NCBI RefSeq assembly: GCF_024710765.1 | Contig: NZ_JANJUE010000163.1 | Span: forward strand, 1-64,000 | Direction of reading: 5' to 3' | DNA length: 64,000 bases | From: Pseudoxanthomonas sp. | GTDB taxonomy: Bacteria; Pseudomonadota; Gammaproteobacteria; Xanthomonadales; Xanthomonadaceae | In this document: positions 16,938 to 25,477 of the stretch, one piece after another | Position numbering within the stretch: position 1 is the stretch's first letter | How the letters are laid out: every line of letters starts with the position of its first letter | Made by a program: the position numbers and the translations under genes | Notes under the pieces: model-generated | Seen by the model: the letters and a program-made list of their open reading frames with translations, nothing else | Databases searched by the model: none | What the model was told of the DNA's origin: nothing

Positions 16938-17822
16938 CTACTCCCCGCGCCGACGGATGGGAATCCGCGACAGCGGCACGCTGGCAATCTCCTCGCCTTG
17001 GCCACGGATCGGCGCACCCGGTTCCGGTGCCCAGGCGTGGGCATAGATCACTTCCCAGGTGCTGGGCAGCTTGCCGTCCGCGCCGCGCAGGGGTTCATAG
17101 GCGGCGCTGGCGGCAGCGAAACGACGGCGGCCAGTCAGCGTGTGCCGGCGCGTGCTCATCGCGTTGGTCGCGCCCATCGCGCGCAACTCGCGCATCAGCG
17201 CCGGCAGATCCGCATAGGTGAGGGTGAAACGATCCCGGTCCAGCACCGGATCCCGGAACCCGGACATCATCAACGCATCACCGAACTGCGCGATCGGGGT
17301 GAAGCGGCTGACGTGCGGCGCATCGTCGGCCTCGGCGAAGGCATCGCGCAGTTCATGCAGCGTGTCGGGGCCGAAGGTGGAGCACAACAGCAGGCCACCC
17401 GGCTTGAGCACGCGGCGGAAACCGGCGAACACCGCCGGCAGATCCTCCACCCATTGCAGGCACAGGTTGGAGAACAGCACGTCCACGCTGCCCTCGGCCA
17501 GCGGCAGCGCGCGCGCATCCGCGCACACCCGCGGGAATGGCTTCCACCAGCCGGCCTGCTTCTTCGCCTCCCGCAGCATAGGCAACGCCAGATCCAGCGC
17601 CAGCACCTGCGCCTTCGGCCAGCGCTTGTGCATCGCCGCGGCGGCATGGCCCGGCCCGCTGCCCACGTCGAGGACCACCCGCGGGGAGCGATCAGCCAGA
17701 TAGTCCAGCGACTCCAGCAGGCGTTTCTCCACCTCGTGCTGGAGCACGGCGACGGCGTCGTAGCCGGCGGCCGAGCGCGAGAACGCGCGGCGGATATGGC
17801 GGTGATCGAACTGGGAATTCAT
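16938..17822 (-). CDS. bioC: Malonyl-ACP O-methyltransferase BioC
   Basis: This 294-residue SAM-dependent methyltransferase methylates malonyl-ACP to disguise it as a fatty-acid primer, which starts pimeloyl synthesis for biotin. The N-terminus (FDHRHIRRAFSRSAAGYDAVAVLQHEV) is the BioC signature. The SAM motif I is VVLDVGSGPGHAA, motif II DLALPMLREAKK, and LFSNLCLQWVEDL and VLKPGGLLLCSTFGPDTLHEL are family-specific. It is the last gene of the minus-strand order bioB-bioF-bioH-bioC, 40 bases after bioH, which supports the assignment. Confidence 0.94.
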   Translation of the reverse strand: MNSQFDHRHIRRAFSRSAAGYDAVAVLQHEVEKRLLESLDYLADRSPRVVLDVGSGPGHAAAAMHKRWPKAQVLALDLALPMLREAKKQAGWWKPFPRVCADARALPLAEGSVDVLFSNLCLQWVEDLPAVFAGFRRVLKPGGLLLCSTFGPDTLHELRDAFAEADDAPHVSRFTPIAQFGDALMMSGFRDPVLDRDRFTLTYADLPALMRELRAMGATNAMSTRRHTLTGRRRFAAASAAYEPLRGADGKLPSTWEVIYAHAWAPEPGAPIRGQGEEIASVPLSRIPIRRRGE

Positions 17823-17862
17823 CGGGGGATTCTAATCGAGGGCGGAAAGCGGGCTGTCGCGT

Positions 17863-18648
17863 TCACCCGTGCGAAGCGTCGGGCGCGTGGCCGATCGCGG
17901 TGAGGAAGTCGGTCAGTTCGTGCGCGACCCGATCCGCATGGCCCAGGAACGGTGCATGTCCGCCACCGGCAATGTCCACATGCAGGCCCCATGGGGCCAG
18001 CGCGGCCGCATCGCGCATGCCCGCGGCGGGCACCAGCCGATCCCGTCGCCCGGAGATCCACAGGCTTGGCAGGGCCAGGCCGGCAAGCACATCGCGCAGG
18101 TCCGAGTGTTCGAGCAGGCGCAGCCCCTGTTGCAGCACCTGCGGGGAGGGCTCGCCGCGCGCGTACAGGGTCTGCTTGAGCGTGCGCAGTTCCTCGCGCG
18201 CGTGCTCGGAACCGATCGTGTCCAGGGCCAGGAACCGCTCCAGCGTGCCGCGATAGTCGCCGCGCAGCTCCTCGCCGAACTGCAGGAACACCGAGGGATC
18301 GACCGCGTGCGGCCAGTCATCGCCGCGGACGAATCGCGGCGTGGCGGCAATCAGCGCCAGCCCCTTCACCTGTGGGGAGGTCGCCGCCGCCTGCATCGCG
18401 AACAGGCCCCCCAGCGACCAGCCCAGCCAGACCGCCGGCGGGGTGCGCGCCAGGATCTCCGCGGCGCACGCCTGCAACTCGAGCGTGGTGGCCGACTCGC
18501 GGCTGTGGCCGTGGCCCGGCAGATCCACCAGGTGCAACGTGCAATGCGCCGACAGCCTTTCCACCAGCGGCGCGAATACGCCGCCATGCAGGGCCCAGCC
18601 ATGAATCAGAACCAGCGAAGGGCCGCGGCCCACGACTTCGATATGCAT
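17863..18648 (-). CDS. bioH: Pimeloyl-ACP methyl ester carboxylesterase BioH
   Basis: This 261-residue alpha/beta hydrolase removes the methyl group from pimeloyl-ACP methyl ester once the chain is long enough. The sequence begins MHIEVVGRGPSLVLIHGWALHGGVFAPL. The nucleophile Ser sits in WLGWSLGGLFAMQ, the acid Asp in LWISGRRDRLVPA and the His in GGGHAPFLGHADRV. The start at 18648 is chosen because the first strand begins there, and longer frames upstream have no family similarity. Position between bioF and bioC supports BioH over a generic esterase. Confidence 0.92.
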   Translation of the reverse strand: MHIEVVGRGPSLVLIHGWALHGGVFAPLVERLSAHCTLHLVDLPGHGHSRESATTLELQACAAEILARTPPAVWLGWSLGGLFAMQAAATSPQVKGLALIAATPRFVRGDDWPHAVDPSVFLQFGEELRGDYRGTLERFLALDTIGSEHAREELRTLKQTLYARGEPSPQVLQQGLRLLEHSDLRDVLAGLALPSLWISGRRDRLVPAAGMRDAAALAPWGLHVDIAGGGHAPFLGHADRVAHELTDFLTAIGHAPDASHG

Positions 18649-18745
18649 GCGTAAAAAGCAGGAATGCCACCGGCGGGGCCGGCGTGATGACGGCGGCCAT
18701 TGTCGCCGATTCCGGAGCCGCGACCGTTGGCCGGACGCCGCGCGT

Positions 18746-19945
18746 TCAGGTGCCGACGTTGCGGATGCGGCGCACCGCGTCCCACGAGCGCGCCAGCACC
18801 TCGACCAGTTGATCCACGTCCTGCGGCGTATGCAGCGCCGACAGGGTGACACGCAGGCGCGCCTTGCCCTCGGGCACGGTCGGCGGGCGGATTGCGGGCA
18901 CCCAGAACCCCGCGCTTTCCAGCGCCGAGGACAGCGCCAATGCATTGGCCTCGTTGCCGCACAGCACCGGCTGGATCGGCGTGTCCGATGCCATCAGTTC
19001 CAGCCCGCGTCCCTGCGCGGCGGTGCGGAACCGGTCCACCAGCATCTGCAGTTTTTCGCGCCGCCAGTGATCGCGCCGCGCGTGCCGGACCGCGATCCGG
19101 GTGGCCGCGGCCAAGGCCGGCGGCAACGCCGTGGTGTAGATGTAGGGTCGCGCGGTTTCCGCCAGATGCTGGATGAGTGCATCGCTGCCGACCACGACGG
19201 CGCCATACCCGCCCAGCGCCTTGCCGAGCGTGACCAGTTGCAGCGGCACTTCCTCCACGCCCATGCGCGCCTCGGCGACGCTGCCGCGCCCGTCCGGGCC
19301 GCGCACGCCGACGCCATGGGCATCGTCCACATACAGCATCGCCTGCTGCATCCGCGCGACCAGGCTGAGCGCGCGCAACGGCGCGACATCGCCATCCATG
19401 CTGAAGACGCCGTCGGTCACCAGCATCGCCGCGCCTTCCGGCGCCTGCCGCAGCTGGCGCATCGCGCCTTCCGGATCCAGATGTGGATAACGGCGCAGCT
19501 TGCATCCAGCCAGGCGGGTGGCGTCGATCAGGCTGGCGTGGTTGAGGCGATCCTGCACGCACACGTCGCCGTCCTCCAGCAGCGCCTGCTGCACGGCGAG
19601 ATTGGCAAGGAAGCCGCTGCCGAACAGCAGCGCGCGCGGATAGCCCAGCCAGTCGGCGACGTCCTGCTCCAGGCCGTCGTGGGCGAAATGATGGCCGGTG
19701 ATCAGGTGCGAGGCGCCCGCGCCGGCGCCTTCGCGGCTGGCGGCGTCCTGCAGCGCGCTCAGCACCTCGAACTGCTGCGACAGGCCCAGGTAGTCATTGC
19801 CGGCGAACTCGATCAGCCAGCGGCCGTTGACCTCCACCCGCACGCCGTCGCGGCGCGTGACCGTGCGGCGCACGCGCGAGCGCCCCTGCGCGGCGCGCAG
19901 TTTGCGCTGGCTGTGGACGCGTTCAAGCAGATCGGGACGGGTCAT
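18746..19945 (-). CDS. bioF: 8-amino-7-oxononanoate synthase BioF
   Basis: This 399-residue PLP enzyme of the alpha-oxoamine synthase family condenses pimeloyl-ACP with L-alanine in biotin synthesis. Visible motifs are [12 protein letters not shown] near the N-terminus, [42 protein letters not shown] and the PLP-lysine segment [19 protein letters not shown]. Length is normal for BioF (about 385-400). The ATG at 19945 precedes the conserved region, and the longer frame upstream lies in non-coding sequence. It is separated from bioB by 133 bases and from bioH by about 97. Confidence 0.95.
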   Translation of the reverse strand: MTRPDLLERVHSQRKLRAAQGRSRVRRTVTRRDGVRVEVNGRWLIEFAGNDYLGLSQQFEVLSALQDAASREGAGAGASHLITGHHFAHDGLEQDVADWLGYPRALLFGSGFLANLAVQQALLEDGDVCVQDRLNHASLIDATRLAGCKLRRYPHLDPEGAMRQLRQAPEGAAMLVTDGVFSMDGDVAPLRALSLVARMQQAMLYVDDAHGVGVRGPDGRGSVAEARMGVEEVPLQLVTLGKALGGYGAVVVGSDALIQHLAETARPYIYTTALPPALAAATRIAVRHARRDHWRREKLQMLVDRFRTAAQGRGLELMASDTPIQPVLCGNEANALALSSALESAGFWVPAIRPPTVPEGKARLRVTLSALHTPQDVDQLVEVLARSWDAVRRIRNVGT

Positions 19946-20078
19946 GGCGTACGGGCAGCCTGGCAGCGGGACGGCAAGGAAACTCCTCGATTGCGCCGCA
20001 CGGCCGGAAACACGACGCAGGGCGACGCCGCCTGTCCGGCGCCGTGCCTGTCTGCCAGATTCCCCCTGAGCACAATGA

Positions 20079-21149
20079 CTACGCCGCGTGGTCGCAGCAG
20101 GCGGCCGGCGCGGTGATGTCGGCGTGCACCGTAGCGCCGCCGGTAACATTGCTTCTGTGACTATCGTCAAAATTCTCCACCTGTACCGCCATCGGCCGCA
20201 GGCCCAGGCGGGCGAACAGGGCCTGGTCGCGTTCCGTATCCGGATTGCCGGTGGTGAGCAGCTTCTCGCCGTAGAAGATGGAGTTGGCGCCGGCACTGAA
20301 GCAGAGCGCCTGCAGTTCGTCGCCCATCGATTCGCGTCCCGCCGACAGCCGCACCATCGAGCGTGGCATCGCGATGCGGGCGACCGCGATGGTGCGCACG
20401 AACTCGAACGGATCCAGTTCCACCGTGCCGTGCAGCGGCGTACCCGCCACCTGCACCAGCCGGTTGATCGGCACCGAATCCGGATGCGCCGGCAGGTTGG
20501 CCAGCGCCTGCAGCAGGCCGGCGCGCTGGTCGCGTGATTCGCCCATGCCGACGATGCCGCCGCAGCAGGTCTTCATGCCCGCGTCGCGCACGTGCGCCAG
20601 CGTGTCCAGGCGATCCTGGTACTCGCGGGTGCGGACGATGTCGCCGTAGAACTCCGGTGCGGTGTCCAGGTTGTGGTTGTAGTAGTCCAGCCCGGCGTCC
20701 TTCAGCGCCGCGGCCTGCGGGCCGCTGAGCATGCCCAGGGTCGCGCAGGTCTCCAGCCCCAGTGCCTTCACCTCGCGGATCATCTCGGTGACCTTCGGGA
20801 TGTCGCGGTCCTTCGGCGAACGCCAGGCCGCGCCCATGCAGAAGCGCGAGGCGCCCGCGGCCTTGGCCTGGCGGGCCTTGGCCAGCACCTGCTCGGTCTC
20901 CATCAGCTTCTGCGCGTTCACCCCGGTGTCGTAGCGCTGTGCCTGCGGGCAATAGGCGCAGTCCTCCGGGCAGCCGCCGGTCTTCACCGACAGCAGGGTC
21001 GAGACCTGCACCTCGGCGGGATCGAAATGGGCCCGGTGCACGACCGCGGCCCGGTACAGCAGTTCGGGAAAGGGCAGGTCGAACAGGGCCAGCAGTTCGT
21101 CGCGCCGCCAGTCGTGGCGGAGTTCGGGCGTTTCAATGTGAGCGGACAT
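20079..21149 (-). CDS. bioB: Biotin synthase BioB
   Basis: This 356-residue radical-SAM enzyme inserts sulfur into dethiobiotin. The 4Fe-4S cysteine motif CPEDCAYC lies in [20 protein letters not shown], near residue 60. [41 protein letters not shown] and [38 protein letters not shown] segments are canonical, with Cys and Arg ligands of the 2Fe-2S cluster present. The ATG at 21149 is preferred over longer frames that run into comF on the other strand. It is the first gene of the minus-strand biotin series, and comF diverges from it. Confidence 0.97.
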   Translation of the reverse strand: MSAHIETPELRHDWRRDELLALFDLPFPELLYRAAVVHRAHFDPAEVQVSTLLSVKTGGCPEDCAYCPQAQRYDTGVNAQKLMETEQVLAKARQAKAAGASRFCMGAAWRSPKDRDIPKVTEMIREVKALGLETCATLGMLSGPQAAALKDAGLDYYNHNLDTAPEFYGDIVRTREYQDRLDTLAHVRDAGMKTCCGGIVGMGESRDQRAGLLQALANLPAHPDSVPINRLVQVAGTPLHGTVELDPFEFVRTIAVARIAMPRSMVRLSAGRESMGDELQALCFSAGANSIFYGEKLLTTGNPDTERDQALFARLGLRPMAVQVENFDDSHRSNVTGGATVHADITAPAACCDHAA

Positions 21150-21218
21150 CGCGGACTCGCGGGGATAAAGTCGGCCAGTCTGGAAACCCTGTCCCACCCT
21201 GTCAACCGCAAGGAAGCG
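21150..21218 (-). promoter_or_regulatory. bioB-comF divergent intergenic region with likely bioB promoter
   Basis: Read on the minus strand, a perfect TTGACA (plus positions 21200-21205) is followed after 17 bases by the weak -10 CAGACT, about 30 bases before the bioB start. I see no clear BirA-type dyad. The comF promoter must lie in or near the same 69 bases. Confidence 0.35.
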
Positions 21219-21911
21219 ATGAAAGTTGACAATTGGCTGCGCTCGCTGAGCCGCGTCCTGCTCCCGCCTCGATGCCTCATCTGCCGCGAAAGTGGCGGCA
21301 ATGGCCTTGATTTGTGCGGAAGATGTTTCGATTGCCTGCCCTGGAACCTGTCCGCCTGCGACCGCTGCGCGCTGCCATTGCCGGTACCGGGCTGCTGCGG
21401 CCGCTGCCTGCGCCGACCGCCGCCGGTAGAAGCCACCTGCGCGGTCTTCCTGTATGGAGCACCGGTCGATCGTCTGTTGCCCCGGCTCAAGTTCCATCAC
21501 GATCTGGCCGCCGGACGCCTGCTGGCGGAACTGATGACCCCGTCGCTGGCGACACAGCCTCGCCCCCGGGCCCTAATACCGGTACCGCTGCATCGGGAGC
21601 GCCTGCGCCGACGCGGCTACGACCAGGCGCTGGAACTGGCCCGGCCGTTGGCGCGCCGCCTGGATCTGCCCCTGCTGCCACGGGCGCTGCGGCGAATCCA
21701 CAACACCGCGCCGCAGTCCGAGCTGGACGCGCGCGCGCGTCGCCGCAACCTGCGCGCCGCGTTCCAGGCCGGACCCGCCCCGCTTCCGGACCATGTCGCT
21801 CTCGTGGATGACGTCATGACCACCGGGCAGACCCTGCACGCGGCAGCCCTGGCCCTGCGCCGGGCCGGGGTGGCGCGGGTCGATGCCTGGATCTGCGCGC
21901 GGGTGCCCTGA
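21219..21911 (+). CDS. comF: ComF family phosphoribosyltransferase-like protein
   Basis: This 230-residue protein has a cysteine-rich zinc-ribbon-like start (CLIC, CGRC, CDRC and GCCGRC). A phosphoribosyltransferase-fold domain follows, with the PRPP motif [14 protein letters not shown] near the C-terminus. The segment [27 protein letters not shown] is typical of ComF/GntX proteins. In naturally competent bacteria ComF is needed for uptake or processing of single-stranded DNA, but its catalytic activity is unknown. The ATG at 21219 follows AAGGAAG. It diverges from bioB, a common arrangement in gammaproteobacteria, where GntX/ComF lies beside bio genes. A short GC palindrome (21926-21941) after its stop may end transcription. 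Confidence 0.88.
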   Translation: MKVDNWLRSLSRVLLPPRCLICRESGGNGLDLCGRCFDCLPWNLSACDRCALPLPVPGCCGRCLRRPPPVEATCAVFLYGAPVDRLLPRLKFHHDLAAGRLLAELMTPSLATQPRPRALIPVPLHRERLRRRGYDQALELARPLARRLDLPLLPRALRRIHNTAPQSELDARARRRNLRAAFQAGPAPLPDHVALVDDVMTTGQTLHAAALALRRAGVARVDAWICARVP

Positions 21912-21982
21912 CCCGACTTCCGGCAGGGGCGCCGGCGCCCCTTCGGCTTCAGCATGCGGACTTCCCCCGCGAGGCATCCACC

Positions 21983-22453
21983 ATGAAGGCTCCGTCGCTG
22001 CTGCTGGTCCTGTCGCTGTTCACGGCTTCCGCCCTGCCTTTGACGGCATTCGCCGATGACGACGCGGCCCTGCGCACGATCGCGCAATCGGTGCTGGATG
22101 CGCAGATCCGCTTCGATGTTCCGGCGCTCGATGAGGTGCTGGCGCCCGACTACGTGGAAATCTCGCCCGTCGGCGACGTCGATACGCGCGCCGAGGTGTT
22201 GGGTTTCTATGCCCCCGAAGCGCGCGCGCAGATGCTGGCCAAGGGCGTGGAGCCGGTTTCGGCCACATTGGGAGAACCGCAGGTTCATATCGACGGCAAC
22301 CATGCGCGGCTCATCGCCCTGAACACCGCGACGCTGCGCATCCAGGGCGCCGAGCAGCAGAAGCAGCTGCGCACGGTGTTCGAGTTCCGGCGCGAAGGCG
22401 CGACCTGGAAACTGGCCAGCGCGACCTACGTGCCCTACCGCGCCAAGCCCTGA
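21983..22453 (+). CDS. Exported NTF2-fold (DUF4440/SnoaL-like) protein
   Basis: This 156-residue protein has a clear Sec signal peptide (MKAPSLLLVLSLFTASALPLTAFA) and then an NTF2-like domain. The domain starts AALRTIAQSVLDAQIRFDVPALDEVLAPDYVEISPVGDVDTRAEVLGFY and ends FEFRREGATWKLASATYVPYR. It would act in the periplasm. Catalysis cannot be predicted, as many members bind small molecules. It stands alone between comF and the HdeD-like gene and is unrelated in sequence detail to the cytoplasmic NTF2-fold protein at 16071. Confidence 0.75.
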   Translation: MKAPSLLLVLSLFTASALPLTAFADDDAALRTIAQSVLDAQIRFDVPALDEVLAPDYVEISPVGDVDTRAEVLGFYAPEARAQMLAKGVEPVSATLGEPQVHIDGNHARLIALNTATLRIQGAEQQKQLRTVFEFRREGATWKLASATYVPYRAKP

Positions 22454-22519
22454 TTGGGCGCACCCGGCGCGCGGGTAAATCCGACACGCGTGCAACTCCA
22501 ATCCCTGCGGGCACCTGCC

Positions 22520-22556
22520 CACCTCTTCTAAGAAGGGCGACCGAGGAGGATTTGCC
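22520..22556 (-). repeat. Degenerate copy of the dispersed palindromic repeat
   Basis: The reverse complement reads GGCAAATCCTCCTCGGTCGC and then CCTTCTTAGAAGAGG. It matches the left half of the 16.6-16.8 kb repeats at most positions. It lies in the gene-free interval 22454-22734, in which I see no gene. The copy is partial, and its right end is unrecognisable. Confidence 0.55.
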
Positions 22557-22734
22557 CTTCGCATGACGGGCATGCTTTCTCTTTCCTGGATGCTCATCCC
22601 GCCAGCACGGTCCACGCGCCACGCCCTCCCGGAACATGAGTCGCTTGCGATTGCCCGCAACCGCGACGTCGCGACTTGACGCCCTCCTGCCCGGGGCGTA
22701 TTCGTCACGCGGTTTCCCGGAAAAGGAGTGGATC

Positions 22735-23286
22735 ATGGGCAGCAATCCGTTGGTGAACGTCTCGCGTGGCTGGTGGGTATTCCTGCTCTACGGCGTGCTG
22801 GCGCTGGTATTCGGCATCGCCACCCTGCTCTGGCCCGGGCGCTCGGTGCTTGCGCTGGTGCTGGCGTTCGGTGCGCTGTCGCTGGCCGATGGCATCGTCA
22901 GCCTGCTCAGCATCTTCCGCAAGGACATCGCCCTGCCGAACTGGCTGCTGATTCTCTACGCGCTGGTCTCGATCGGTTTCGGCGTGCTCGCGATCACCCA
23001 GCCGGCGCAGATGGCCGAGGCCATGCTGTGGCTGCTGGCGATCTGGCTGATCATCGCCGGCGTCGCGCGCATCGTGTTCGCCATCCAGGTACGCAAGCTG
23101 ATCAACGGCGAATGGCTGCTGGCGCTCAGCGGTTTGCTGGCGCTCCTGCTCGGCGTGCTGTTCCTGGCCAATCCGGGCGTCGGCCTGATCACCATCGCGG
23201 TCTGGATCGCGGTGGGCGCGCTGATCTATGGCGTACTGCAGCTGATCGTGGCGTTCCGGCTCAAGCGGCTGCGCTCATCGACCTGA
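22735..23286 (+). CDS. HdeD family (DUF308) membrane protein
   Basis: This 183-residue protein has six hydrophobic helices in three pairs, starting with WWVFLLYGVLALVFGIATLLWPGRSVLALVLAFGALSLADGIVSLLS and ending with a basic tail (FRLKRLRSST). The repeated G-x-A-x-L-x-P pattern (LWPGRSV, ITQPAQMAEA, LANPGVGLI) defines the HdeD/DUF308 family. HdeD takes part in acid resistance in E. coli at high cell density, but most homologues are untested. AAAAGGAG lies just before the ATG, which decides the start over an upstream in-frame extension. It is convergent with the RidA gene, with only six bases between the stops. Confidence 0.85.
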   Translation: MGSNPLVNVSRGWWVFLLYGVLALVFGIATLLWPGRSVLALVLAFGALSLADGIVSLLSIFRKDIALPNWLLILYALVSIGFGVLAITQPAQMAEAMLWLLAIWLIIAGVARIVFAIQVRKLINGEWLLALSGLLALLLGVLFLANPGVGLITIAVWIAVGALIYGVLQLIVAFRLKRLRSST

Positions 23287-23292
23287 GCAGGC

Positions 23293-23805
23293 TCAGCGTG
23301 CCGGAGGCAGCGGAATGTCCGCCTTCGGCGCGCGTCCGGAGCCGATCACCGCCACCGCCCGCAGTTCGACCGGCGCACGCTCGTTGAGCAGCGCGGTGGT
23401 GCCTACCGCGCTCCACGCCGGGTAGTGCGAAAGGAAGAATTCGCGATGCACCCGCAGGAAGCTGTCGAACTCCTGCTGGAACGCCGCCGTATCGGTCGGC
23501 TGCCGGTGGTAGCTGGTCAACTCCACCACGTCGGCCAGGCTGGCGCCGGCCAGCGCCAGGCGCGCCTTCAACACCTCGAACATCCGCCGGATCCTGTCCT
23601 CGTAGCTGCCCTCGCCACCAGCCGGGATGCCGGACACGATCACCATGTCGCCCACCTTGATCACCGGCGAGTAATGCCACTGGTGGTAGTCCGCTTCTTC
23701 ACCCGGCGCGGCGAAATGCTCCCGTGAGGGAGCCGCCTCCTGCGCGGCCACGGGAGCCGCGAGCGCGGACAGGCACAACAACAGCAGCGGGATCATGGGC
23801 TTCAT
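23293..23805 (-). CDS. Exported RidA (YjgF/UK114) family protein
   Basis: This 170-residue protein has a Sec signal peptide (MKPMIPLLLLCLSALAAPVAAQ) fused to a RidA-type domain. The domain contains HQWHYSPVIKVGDMVIVSGIPAGGEGSYEDRIRRMFEVLKARLALAGASLADVVEL and ends PVELRAVAVIGSGRAPKADI. Cytoplasmic RidA deaminates reactive enamines, and the catalytic arginine of canonical RidA would correspond to the E-L-R-A region near the C-terminus. Export to the periplasm is unusual for RidA proper and suggests a different YjgF subgroup. The ATG at 23805 is fixed by the signal peptide. The larger frame overlapping ubiA in another frame is rejected. It follows ubiA by 56 bases on the same strand. Confidence 0.8.
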   Translation of the reverse strand: MKPMIPLLLLCLSALAAPVAAQEAAPSREHFAAPGEEADYHQWHYSPVIKVGDMVIVSGIPAGGEGSYEDRIRRMFEVLKARLALAGASLADVVELTSYHRQPTDTAAFQQEFDSFLRVHREFFLSHYPAWSAVGTTALLNERAPVELRAVAVIGSGRAPKADIPLPPAR

Positions 23806-23861
23806 GCGGCCTCCATCGGCCTGGTGCCGGACCCTGCGGTCGCGGTTGGTGGGAGTGACGA

Positions 23862-24764
23862 TCAGCGGGCCGCCAGTGCGTAATGCAGCGCGATGCCCGC
23901 GAACACCGCCGCGCCCACCCAGTTGTTGTGCAGGAACGCGCGGAAGCACGGCCCGCGCTCGCGGTGGCGGGCGAGAAAGAACTCGTAGGCCACCAGCAGC
24001 ACGGCCACGCCCAGGCCCGCCCAGTACCAGATGCCCAGGCCCGCCTGTCGACCGACCAGCGCCAGCGCGAGGAACACCAGCGCGTACAGCACGCCCTGGA
24101 TGATCAGATCGAGATCCCCAAACAGGATCGCGGTCGATTTGGAGCCCATACGGATGTCGTCGTCGCGATCGACCATCGCGTACCAGGTGTCGTAGGCGGT
24201 CGACCACAGGATGTTGGCGCCATACAGCACCCAGCCGATCGGCGGCACTTCGCCCTGCACGGCGGCGAACGCCATCGGGATGCCCCAGCCGAACGCCATG
24301 CCCAGGTACACCTGCGGCAGGTGGGTGTAGCGCTTGAGGTAGGGATAGCTTGCCGCCAGGAACAGGCCGACGAAACTCAGGCCGATGGTCAGCGCGTTCA
24401 TCGTCAGCACCAGCGCGAAGGCGACGATCATCAGCACCGCGAACACCATCAGCGCTTCGCGGCCGCTGACCGCACCGGTTGCCAGCGGGCGCGCCTTGGT
24501 GCGCTCCACATGCGGATCCAGCCAGCGATCGGCGTAGTCGTTGATCACGCAACCGGCCGAACGGGTCAGCCAGACGCCGGCGGTGAACACGAACAGCGTC
24601 CACCACGGCGGGGTGCCGCCGGCCGCCAGCCACAGCGCCCACCAGGTCGGCCACAGCAGCAGCAGCACGCCGATGGGGCGATCGCCGCGGGTGAGTTTCC
24701 AATATTGGCCCAGGCGCTCGCGCCAGCGCGACGCCGGGGGAGCTTCAAAACGTTCGTAACCCAT
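23862..24764 (-). CDS. ubiA: 4-hydroxybenzoate polyprenyltransferase UbiA
   Basis: This 300-residue integral membrane prenyltransferase attaches the polyprenyl chain to 4-hydroxybenzoate in ubiquinone synthesis. The first Asp-rich motif is [21 protein letters not shown] and the second is [20 protein letters not shown]. Nine hydrophobic helices are visible. The N-terminus ([31 protein letters not shown]) is characteristic of UbiA. Length is standard (about 290-300). It is monocistronic or co-transcribed with the exported RidA gene downstream. The 193 bases between its start and the tRNA gene hold no gene that I can support. Confidence 0.95.
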   Translation of the reverse strand: MGYERFEAPPASRWRERLGQYWKLTRGDRPIGVLLLLWPTWWALWLAAGGTPPWWTLFVFTAGVWLTRSAGCVINDYADRWLDPHVERTKARPLATGAVSGREALMVFAVLMIVAFALVLTMNALTIGLSFVGLFLAASYPYLKRYTHLPQVYLGMAFGWGIPMAFAAVQGEVPPIGWVLYGANILWSTAYDTWYAMVDRDDDIRMGSKSTAILFGDLDLIIQGVLYALVFLALALVGRQAGLGIWYWAGLGVAVLLVAYEFFLARHRERGPCFRAFLHNNWVGAAVFAGIALHYALAAR

Positions 24765-24957
24765 CTTCAGCAGGAGTACCGGATGTCAGCGGAAAGCGTC
24801 GTCCCCGCGTGGAAACCGGGGGACGCCACCTGGCCGATCTTACCGCCCGCCCGTGCGGAACCGTCGTGTCCGGCGCGTGCCCGGATCCAGGGGTTTCCCG
24901 CGCGCCAACGCCACCCATTGGGCTGGCCGCCGGCTTCGGGTAAGCTATGCCGTCTGC

Positions 24958-25034
24958 GCGCCCGTAGCTCAGCCGGATAGAGTAGTGGCTTCCGAAGCCA
25001 TTGGTCGGGGGTTCGAATCCCTCCGGGCGCGCCA
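24958..25034 (+). tRNA. tRNA-Arg, anticodon CCG
   Basis: The 77-base cloverleaf has the acceptor stem GCGCCCG/CGGGCGC, the D-arm TAGCTCAGCCGGATAGAGTA, the anticodon stem GTGGC/GCCAT with loop TTCCGAA, a short variable loop, and a T-arm with GTTCGAATCC. Encoded CCA is present. Loop positions 34-36 read CCG, which decodes CGG arginine codons. It marks the left edge of the island-like segment. Confidence 0.95.
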
Positions 25035-25043
25035 TTTCACGGC

Positions 25044-25445
25044 CTTCGCACTGGTGATCGATTGCTACATCCGGCAACCGCTGGGTTGGCACCCATCGCG
25101 CAGTGGCAGGGCCCATACCGCGGCGGCGGCCCTGGAGTAGGCCTTGTTCCCGGTTCGGCGTACTGGGGCGAGTACCGGGGGCCTTCCTGCTGCGCTCGGA
25201 CAATGGCCTAGTCTTCACCAGTCGCGACTACACCCGGCCGGTCGCAGCTATGGCCTGCGCCAGGAGTTCATCACGCCGCACTGCCCGCGACAGAACGGCA
25301 TGGTCGAGCGGGTCATCCGCATCTTGAAGGAACAGTGCATCCACCGGCACCGGCTTGAAAGCCCGCAGCATGCCATTCGCGTGATTGGCGACTGGATCCA
25401 GTTCTACAACCACCGACGCCCGCACCAAGCGCTTCGACCACTTCC
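25044..25445 (+). pseudogene. IS3-family transposase remnant (OrfB C-terminal part)
   Basis: Three consecutive pieces in alternating frames match the DDE domain of IS3-family OrfB. They are LVIDCYIRQPLGWHPSRSGR with the first Asp (ending at a stop near 25140), then LLRSDNGLVFTSRDYT with the second Asp, then the SYGLRQEFITPHCPRQNGMVERV region with the catalytic Glu, continuing to FYNHRRPHQAL. At least two frameshifts and the loss of the N-terminal half make it inactive. The reading order shows that a single element decayed in place beside the tRNA gene. No terminal inverted repeats were recognised. Confidence 0.85.
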
Positions 25446-25477
25446 GACGATGCGACCGAGTGTTTCTTGCGGCTACC

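Noticed and set aside
20088..21911. Plus-strand frames opposite bioB, and N-terminal extension of ComF
   Set aside because: They are shadows of bioB. The ComF cysteine motif starts after the ATG at 21219.
24765..24957. Possible small gene between ubiA and tRNA-Arg
   Set aside because: The frames are extensions without start signals or similarity, and the stretch looks non-coding.
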